Origin: Bacillota bacterium
GTDB lineage: Bacteria; Bacillota; Clostridia; Oscillospirales; Butyricicoccaceae
Assembly: GCA_030705725.1 (NCBI GenBank)
Contig: JAUZPW010000059.1
Location: forward strand, 1 to 7,905
Reading direction: 5' to 3'
Length of the DNA stretch: 7,905 bases
Shown: one piece after another, positions 5,485 through 7,905 of the stretch
How positions within the stretch are numbered: position 1 is the first letter of the stretch
Layout of the letters: each line of letters begins with the position of its first letter
Made by a program: the position numbers and the translations under genes
Notes under the pieces: generated by a model
What the model was told of the DNA's origin: nothing
The model's database searches: none
Seen by the model: only the letters and a program-made list of their open reading frames with translations

Positions 5485-5727
5485 ATGAGGCTTGACAAGT
5501 TCCTGAAGGTCTCAAGGCTTATTAAGCGCAGGACGGTCGCGGCCGATGCCTGCGACGGCTCCAGAGTCAGCGTCAACGGAAAAGAACAGAAGCCTTCCTA
5601 TCAGGTAAAAATCGGAGACATAATCGAAATCAGGTTCGGAGAGAAAAAAATTAAAGTCGAGATTCTTTCCCTGACGGTGCAGGGCGGCAAGGAAGCTTCC
5701 GCCGCGCTTTACCGAGAAATCGTTTAA
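5485..5727 (+). CDS. rqcP: RqcP/YabO, S4-domain ribosome quality-control factor
   Basis: An 80-residue S4-domain RNA-binding protein. The opening MRLDKFLKVSRLIKRRTVA is almost the family signature, followed by DGSRVSVNGKEQKPSYQVKIGDIIEIRFG (24-52), the S4 core that grips RNA. RqcP works with RqcH on obstructed 50S subunits, where it holds the P-site tRNA in place during C-terminal alanine tailing of stalled nascent chains. B. subtilis RqcP is about 86 residues. ATG 5485 is chosen over the upstream TTG because it starts at the conserved MRLDKFLK and has GGAGGG before it. It heads the rqcP-yabP-yabQ group, separated from hup by a terminator. Confidence 0.95.
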   Translation: MRLDKFLKVSRLIKRRTVAADACDGSRVSVNGKEQKPSYQVKIGDIIEIRFGEKKIKVEILSLTVQGGKEASAALYREIV

Positions 5728-5790
5728 AAACTGTAATGAAATCCTTCCCGGGACAATATACTTGTACAAAATACGCGGGGAGGCATTTTC

Positions 5791-6081
5791 ATGTACGGCG
5801 ACGAAAAAGACAGGATTAAGGATATAGAGACGCACAGCGTTATGATCGACGCGAGAAACAAGGTGCAGATTTCAGGCGTTGAGGAAGTCGAAAGCTTTGA
5901 TGAAAATAACGTCATACTTTTCACTACTTCGGGAATGCTTACGGTAACGGGATCGGGCCTTCATATAGGCAAGCTGAACATCGAGGACGGGGAGCTGGCG
6001 CTCGAAGGCAGGATTGACGTCCTGGAATATTCCGAAGGGGCTCCGGAGCGCGGTTCATTCTGGTCGCGCATCTTCGGATGA
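5791..6081 (+). CDS. yabP: Sporulation protein YabP
   Basis: A 96-residue YabP-family protein. It shows the family pattern: an N-terminal segment with HSVMIDARNKVQISGVEEVESFDENNVIL (15-43), then beta-rich TTSGMLTVTGSGLHIGKLNIEDGELALEGRIDVLEY (45-80), and a short C-terminal FWSRIF. YabP and YabQ are found only in endospore formers; in B. subtilis yabP is expressed in the mother cell under sigma-E and the pair is linked to spore coat and cortex formation. The start ATG 5791 has GGGGAGG (5778-5784). It lies 63 nt after rqcP, a gap long enough for a promoter, but I find no convincing sigma-E site there. The gene runs into yabQ with a 9-nt gap. Confidence 0.93.
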   Translation: MYGDEKDRIKDIETHSVMIDARNKVQISGVEEVESFDENNVILFTTSGMLTVTGSGLHIGKLNIEDGELALEGRIDVLEYSEGAPERGSFWSRIFG

Positions 6082-6090
6082 GGCTCTGCG

Positions 6091-6486
6091 ATGGAGATAT
6101 CGATCGCGGAGCAAACCGTTGTATTCTTAAAAGCGATCCTGCTGGGCGCTGCGTTAGCCGTCGTTTACGACCTTATCCGCGTCAGACGCGTTCATTCGCG
6201 GGCAAAGCGGATAAAAACGGCGGCGTATGATTTTTTATTCTGCGTTATTTCGGCGGTTTCACTTTTCTTTTTTGTTGTTTTTGCCTCAAACGGAGAGGCA
6301 AGGGGCTATATTGCGCTCGGAGCCATTATGGGCGCGGCCCTCTATTTTATGACGCTCAGCCGATTTATTCTGACTGCGGGGTTCACCCTTGCGGGACTTT
6401 GCTCGAAAATTACCGGTTTTATTAAAAAAATATTTATCAAATTTTTTAAAACTATTAAAAAGTACTTTAACTTTCTAAAAAAATAG
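6091..6486 (+). CDS. yabQ: Spore membrane protein YabQ
   Basis: A 131-residue membrane protein of the YabQ family. Hydrophobic segments lie at about 9-28, 46-65, 72-88 and 91-106. The first ends in the conserved YDLIRVRR, followed by a basic loop. The C-terminal 25 residues (107-131) are rich in Lys, Phe and Ile and look like an amphipathic or membrane-surface helix. YabQ is required for spore cortex formation in B. subtilis and acts at the forespore envelope. The 3' end of the gene and the following spacer (about 6420-6500) are far more A+T-rich than the rest of the window. The ribosome site GGATGAGG overlaps the yabP stop codon, which indicates translational coupling. Confidence 0.9.
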   Translation: MEISIAEQTVVFLKAILLGAALAVVYDLIRVRRVHSRAKRIKTAAYDFLFCVISAVSLFFFVVFASNGEARGYIALGAIMGAALYFMTLSRFILTAGFTLAGLCSKITGFIKKIFIKFFKTIKKYFNFLKK

Positions 6487-6507
6487 TTTAAAATAATAAA
6501 ACGGTAA

Positions 6508-6513
6508 TATAAT
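6508..6513 (+). promoter_or_regulatory. Consensus -10 box upstream of divIC
   Basis: TATAAT lies 20 nt before the divIC start in an A+T-rich spacer. No good -35 box sits 16-18 nt upstream (AGTTTA at 6485-6490 is poor), so this is a candidate only. A private vegetative promoter would make sense because divIC is needed for growth while yabPQ are sporulation genes. Confidence 0.35.
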
Positions 6514-6518
6514 CGGAA

Positions 6519-6523
6519 GAGGG
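6519..6523 (+). promoter_or_regulatory. Ribosome binding site deciding the divIC TTG start
   Basis: GAGGG is 9 nt before TTG 6533. No in-frame ATG exists near the N-terminus, and the TTG gives the expected short basic head before the membrane helix. Confidence 0.6.
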
Positions 6524-6532
6524 CTTTTTAAG

Positions 6533-6817
6533 TTGAAAAAGAAAAGGAAATGCGGTGTCGTTACGAAGCTGTTTTTATGCACCTTCGCAATTTACGCGGC
6601 GTTCACACTCATTTCTTTGCAGATAAAAATAAACGATAAAAAAAGCGAAATTGCCAAGCTCTCGGGCGAACTCGCAAAGCAGAAAACTACGAATGCCGAG
6701 CTAAAGGAAGTTTTGGATAACGGCTTAAACGACGAATACGTCGCTAAGGAAGCCCGGGATAAATTGGGATATGCATCTCCCGGTGAGCGGATTTTTGTCG
6801 ACACCTCTAGCAAGTAA
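6533..6817 (+). CDS. divIC: Septum formation initiator, DivIC/FtsB family
   Basis: A 94-residue bitopic division protein with a short basic cytoplasmic head (KKKRK), one membrane helix at about 11-29, then an external coiled coil (30-62, SEIAKLSGELAKQKTTNAELKEV). The family C-terminal motif DEYVAKEARDKLGYASPGERIFVD spans 67-90. DivIC joins FtsL and DivIB in the divisome and helps activate septal peptidoglycan synthesis. Length is slightly below B. subtilis DivIC (about 125 residues), mostly by a shorter cytoplasmic head. The position after yabPQ and before the S1 gene is exactly as in Bacillus. It starts at TTG, so translation may be moderate. Confidence 0.92.
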   Translation: MKKKRKCGVVTKLFLCTFAIYAAFTLISLQIKINDKKSEIAKLSGELAKQKTTNAELKEVLDNGLNDEYVAKEARDKLGYASPGERIFVDTSSK

Positions 6818-6827
6818 TTATTTATTA

Positions 6828-6833
6828 AGGAGG
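6828..6833 (+). promoter_or_regulatory. Distant ribosome binding site for the S1 gene
   Basis: AGGAGG is a perfect anti-16S match but ends 14 nt before ATG 6848, longer than the usual 5-10. An in-frame TAG at 6842-6844 rules out any start nearer to it in this frame. Confidence 0.65.
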
Positions 6834-6847
6834 ACTACGCTTAGTTT

Positions 6848-7273
6848 ATGGAACTGGCGGTTGGGACGATTCTCGACGGGAAGGTTACGGGGATAACCAA
6901 ATTCGGCGCGTTTGTGACTTTGCCTGAGGGAAAATCGGGCATGGTGCATATTTCCGAAGTGGCAAACACATATGTAAACGATATTAAAGACCATTTGAAG
7001 GAAGGACAGGAGGTTCGCGTCAAGATAATCAGCATAGACGAGCTTGGCAGAATCGGGCTGTCCATCAAAAAAGCAATTCCTATGCCTCAGCAATCGAGAC
7101 CGGCACCGAGAGAACCGTCGTTCGGCGAAAACAGAAAGCATTCGCAGCAAAAGGAAAATATGACATTCGAGGACAAGCTCAAGCTTTTTATGCAGGACAG
7201 CGAAAGCAAAATGTCCGATCTTAAGGGCCACATAGATAAAAAAAGCGGGTCGAGGCGTCCGCGGAGCAAATAA
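6848..7273 (+). CDS. S1-domain RNA-binding protein, YabR-like
   Basis: A 141-residue protein. Residues 2-74 are one S1/OB-fold domain (VGTILDGKVTGITKFGAFVTLPEGKSGMVHISEVA, then EGQEVRVKIISIDELGRIGLSIKKA) with the usual RNA-facing FGAF and VHIS segments. Residues 77-104 are a Pro/Gln/Arg-rich linker. The tail MTFEDKLKLFMQDSESKMSDLK (105-126) is a helical motif that recurs in clostridial proteins at this locus, ending in a basic GSRRPRSK. B. subtilis YabR and general stress protein 13 are the nearest named relatives and bind ribosomes or RNA. It follows divIC by 30 nt and is probably co-transcribed with it. Exact role unknown. Confidence 0.9.
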   Translation: MELAVGTILDGKVTGITKFGAFVTLPEGKSGMVHISEVANTYVNDIKDHLKEGQEVRVKIISIDELGRIGLSIKKAIPMPQQSRPAPREPSFGENRKHSQQKENMTFEDKLKLFMQDSESKMSDLKGHIDKKSGSRRPRSK

Positions 7274-7288
7274 ATTACATGCAAGAAT

Positions 7289-7319
7289 AAGCGGGGCGTA
7301 TAACGCGCTCCGCTTTGCA
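7289..7319 (+). terminator. GC-rich hairpin after the S1 gene, terminator-like
   Basis: AAGCGGGGCG (7289-7298) pairs fully with CGCTCCGCTT (7306-7315) with one G-U and a 7-nt loop. It lies 16 nt after the stop codon, where an operon terminator is expected, but only TTTGCAG follows in place of a U-tract. It may be a weak terminator or an mRNA 3'-end stabiliser. Confidence 0.45.
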
Positions 7320-7343
7320 GTATAAAATTATATTCAGCCCGAG

Positions 7344-7373
7344 AAAAAAAGGGGCGCCCGGAAATCGGGCGCC
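7344..7373 (-). terminator. Intrinsic terminator oriented for minus-strand transcription
   Basis: GGCGCCCG (7353-7360) and CGGGCGCC (7366-7373) form a perfect 8-bp GC stem with a 5-nt loop. Read on the minus strand the stem is followed by CC and seven T (complement of 7344-7350). Read on the plus strand it is followed by AAAAA, so it should not terminate that strand. No minus-strand gene is visible. Confidence 0.55.
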
Positions 7374-7397
7374 AAAAACGGGTTGTGGGGATAAAGA

Positions 7398-7430
7398 TAT
7401 GAACGGTGATGTTAAACATCCGGGTTCATA
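7398..7430. repeat. 33-bp imperfect palindrome
   Basis: TATGAAC (7398-7404) and GTTCATA (7424-7430) are the outer arms and GATGTT (7408-7413) and AACATC (7415-7420) the inner arms, around a central A. Three unpaired positions separate the arms on each side. Thirteen of sixteen positions are symmetric. It lies 84 bp before the amidohydrolase start and could be an operator, or an RNA hairpin if transcribed. Confidence 0.55.
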
Positions 7431-7499
7431 AGTACATGCTACCACATATGTAAAATAATGTAAATAGCGAAAAAACTCGAAATCAAACTTTTTTATAGC

Positions 7500-7505
7500 A
7501 GGGAG
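7500..7505 (+). promoter_or_regulatory. Ribosome binding site deciding the amidohydrolase GTG start
   Basis: AGGGAG is 8 nt before GTG 7514. An in-frame TTG at 7508 is only 2 nt from it and is too close to be used. Confidence 0.7.
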
Positions 7506-7513
7506 ATTTGTTT

Positions 7514-7905
7514 GTGGAAGGCAAAATTACCGTGATCAACGGAACCGTTCTTACTATGGAGGACGGTATTTATAAAAACGGCTATGTGAAGATTAAAGAC
7601 GGCAAAATAGCCGGAGCGGGCAATATGGACGAGCTGACCAATACAGACGGAGAGGTAATTGACGCCTGCGGCGGCTTTATTCTGCCCGGGCTTATTGACG
7701 CGCACACGCATCTCGGGATATGGGAGGACTCGCTGGGGATCGAGGGCGACGACGGCAACGAGGACACCGACCCCGCGACGCCCCAGCTTCGCGCGATCGA
7801 CGCCGTGAATCCGTGCGACCGGAGTTTTTGCGAAGCGCTTATGGCCGGGGTTACGACGGTCTTGACCGGGCCCGGCAGCGCTAACCCGATAGCGGGGCAG
7901 TTTAC
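7514..7905 (+). CDS. Amidohydrolase, imidazolonepropionase-like, N-terminal part
   Basis: Partial gene: 130 complete codons are visible before the window ends. It belongs to the metal-dependent amidohydrolase superfamily (COG1228-like), cytosolic hydrolases acting on C-N bonds of cyclic or linear amides. Residues 4-56 are the N-terminal part of the small beta-sandwich domain (ITVINGTVLTMEDGIYKNGYVKIKDGKIAGAG, then GEVIDACGGFILPGLID). DAHTHLG supplies the first two metal ligands, H64 and H66. GIEGDDGNEDTDPATPQLRAIDAVNPCDRSF (75-105) and AGVTTVLTGPGSANPIAGQF (111-130) match a conserved subgroup widespread in Firmicutes whose substrate is not established. GTG 7514 is chosen from the AGGGAG site. 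I see no clear promoter; the 33-bp palindrome upstream may regulate it. Confidence 0.9.
   Translation, partial: MEGKITVINGTVLTMEDGIYKNGYVKIKDGKIAGAGNMDELTNTDGEVIDACGGFILPGLIDAHTHLGIWEDSLGIEGDDGNEDTDPATPQLRAIDAVNPCDRSFCEALMAGVTTVLTGPGSANPIAGQF

Larger units (their letters stand above)
7274..7513. other. 240-bp non-coding spacer before the amidohydrolase
   Basis: It holds the S1-gene hairpin (7289-7315), the minus-oriented terminator (7344-7373), the 33-bp palindrome (7398-7430), two ATGTAAA repeats 10 bp apart (7448-7454 and 7458-7464) and an A6/T6 inverted pair (7470-7475, 7489-7494). No open frame here looks like a gene. Confidence 0.6.

Noticed and set aside
5728..5790. Possible sigma-E promoter before yabP (AATATACT at 5755-5762, or GTACAAAAT a few bases downstream)
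   Set aside because: The -10-like octamers match only loosely and no ATA-type -35 lies 13-15 nt upstream.
1..7905. CRISPR array, tRNA or rRNA gene, insertion sequence, toxin-antitoxin or phage-defence system
   Set aside because: No regularly spaced repeats, no tRNA-like cloverleaf, no transposase or defence-type proteins were found on either strand.

Overview
The window (about 50% G+C by eye) looks like a chromosomal stretch from an endospore-forming member of the Firmicutes, most likely a Clostridia/Oscillospirales-type anaerobe. The main reason is gene order. A SpoVB/YabM-like flippase, mazG, hup, rqcP (yabO), yabP, yabQ, divIC and a YabR-like S1 protein follow one another on the + strand, which is the conserved yabM-yabR block of Bacillus and Clostridia. 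The hup insertion between mazG and rqcP is the usual clostridial version. Strong AGGAGG-type ribosome sites, TTG and GTG starts and frequent AGG/AGA arginine codons fit this assignment. All genes I can support are on the + strand.

Layout. (1) 1-1915: the 3' end of dtd (D-aminoacyl-tRNA deacylase), a YqgX/GloB-like metallo-beta-lactamase-fold hydrolase and a uridine-kinase-like P-loop kinase. The three genes overlap and form one operon. (2) 1916-2153: a non-coding stretch with a good sigma-A-type promoter, a 13-bp palindrome just inside the predicted transcript, and a leader of about 200 nt rich in complementary segments, including a potential 9+9 bp H-type pseudoknot. It precedes a small helical zinc-ribbon protein (2154-2546) that ends in an intrinsic terminator. 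(3) 2669-7273: the conserved sporulation, division and translation-quality block. A strong intrinsic terminator between hup and rqcP splits it. (4) 7274-7513: a second non-coding stretch with two GC-rich hairpins, one of which has the layout of a minus-strand terminator, and a 33-bp imperfect palindrome. (5) 7514-end: the N-terminal part of an amidohydrolase, cut by the window edge.

How the genes work together. dtd and rqcP act in translation quality control, and MazG cleans nucleotide pools. HU organises the nucleoid. DivIC belongs to the division septum complex. YabP and YabQ are forespore/spore-envelope proteins. The SpoVB-like protein probably moves lipid-linked cell-wall or cortex precursors. 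The coding content is ordinary for this lineage. The parts worth a second look are the two non-coding regions, where structured RNA and operator-like DNA have no assigned function. I recognise no known riboswitch family in either, and all structure claims come from reading complementarity by eye.
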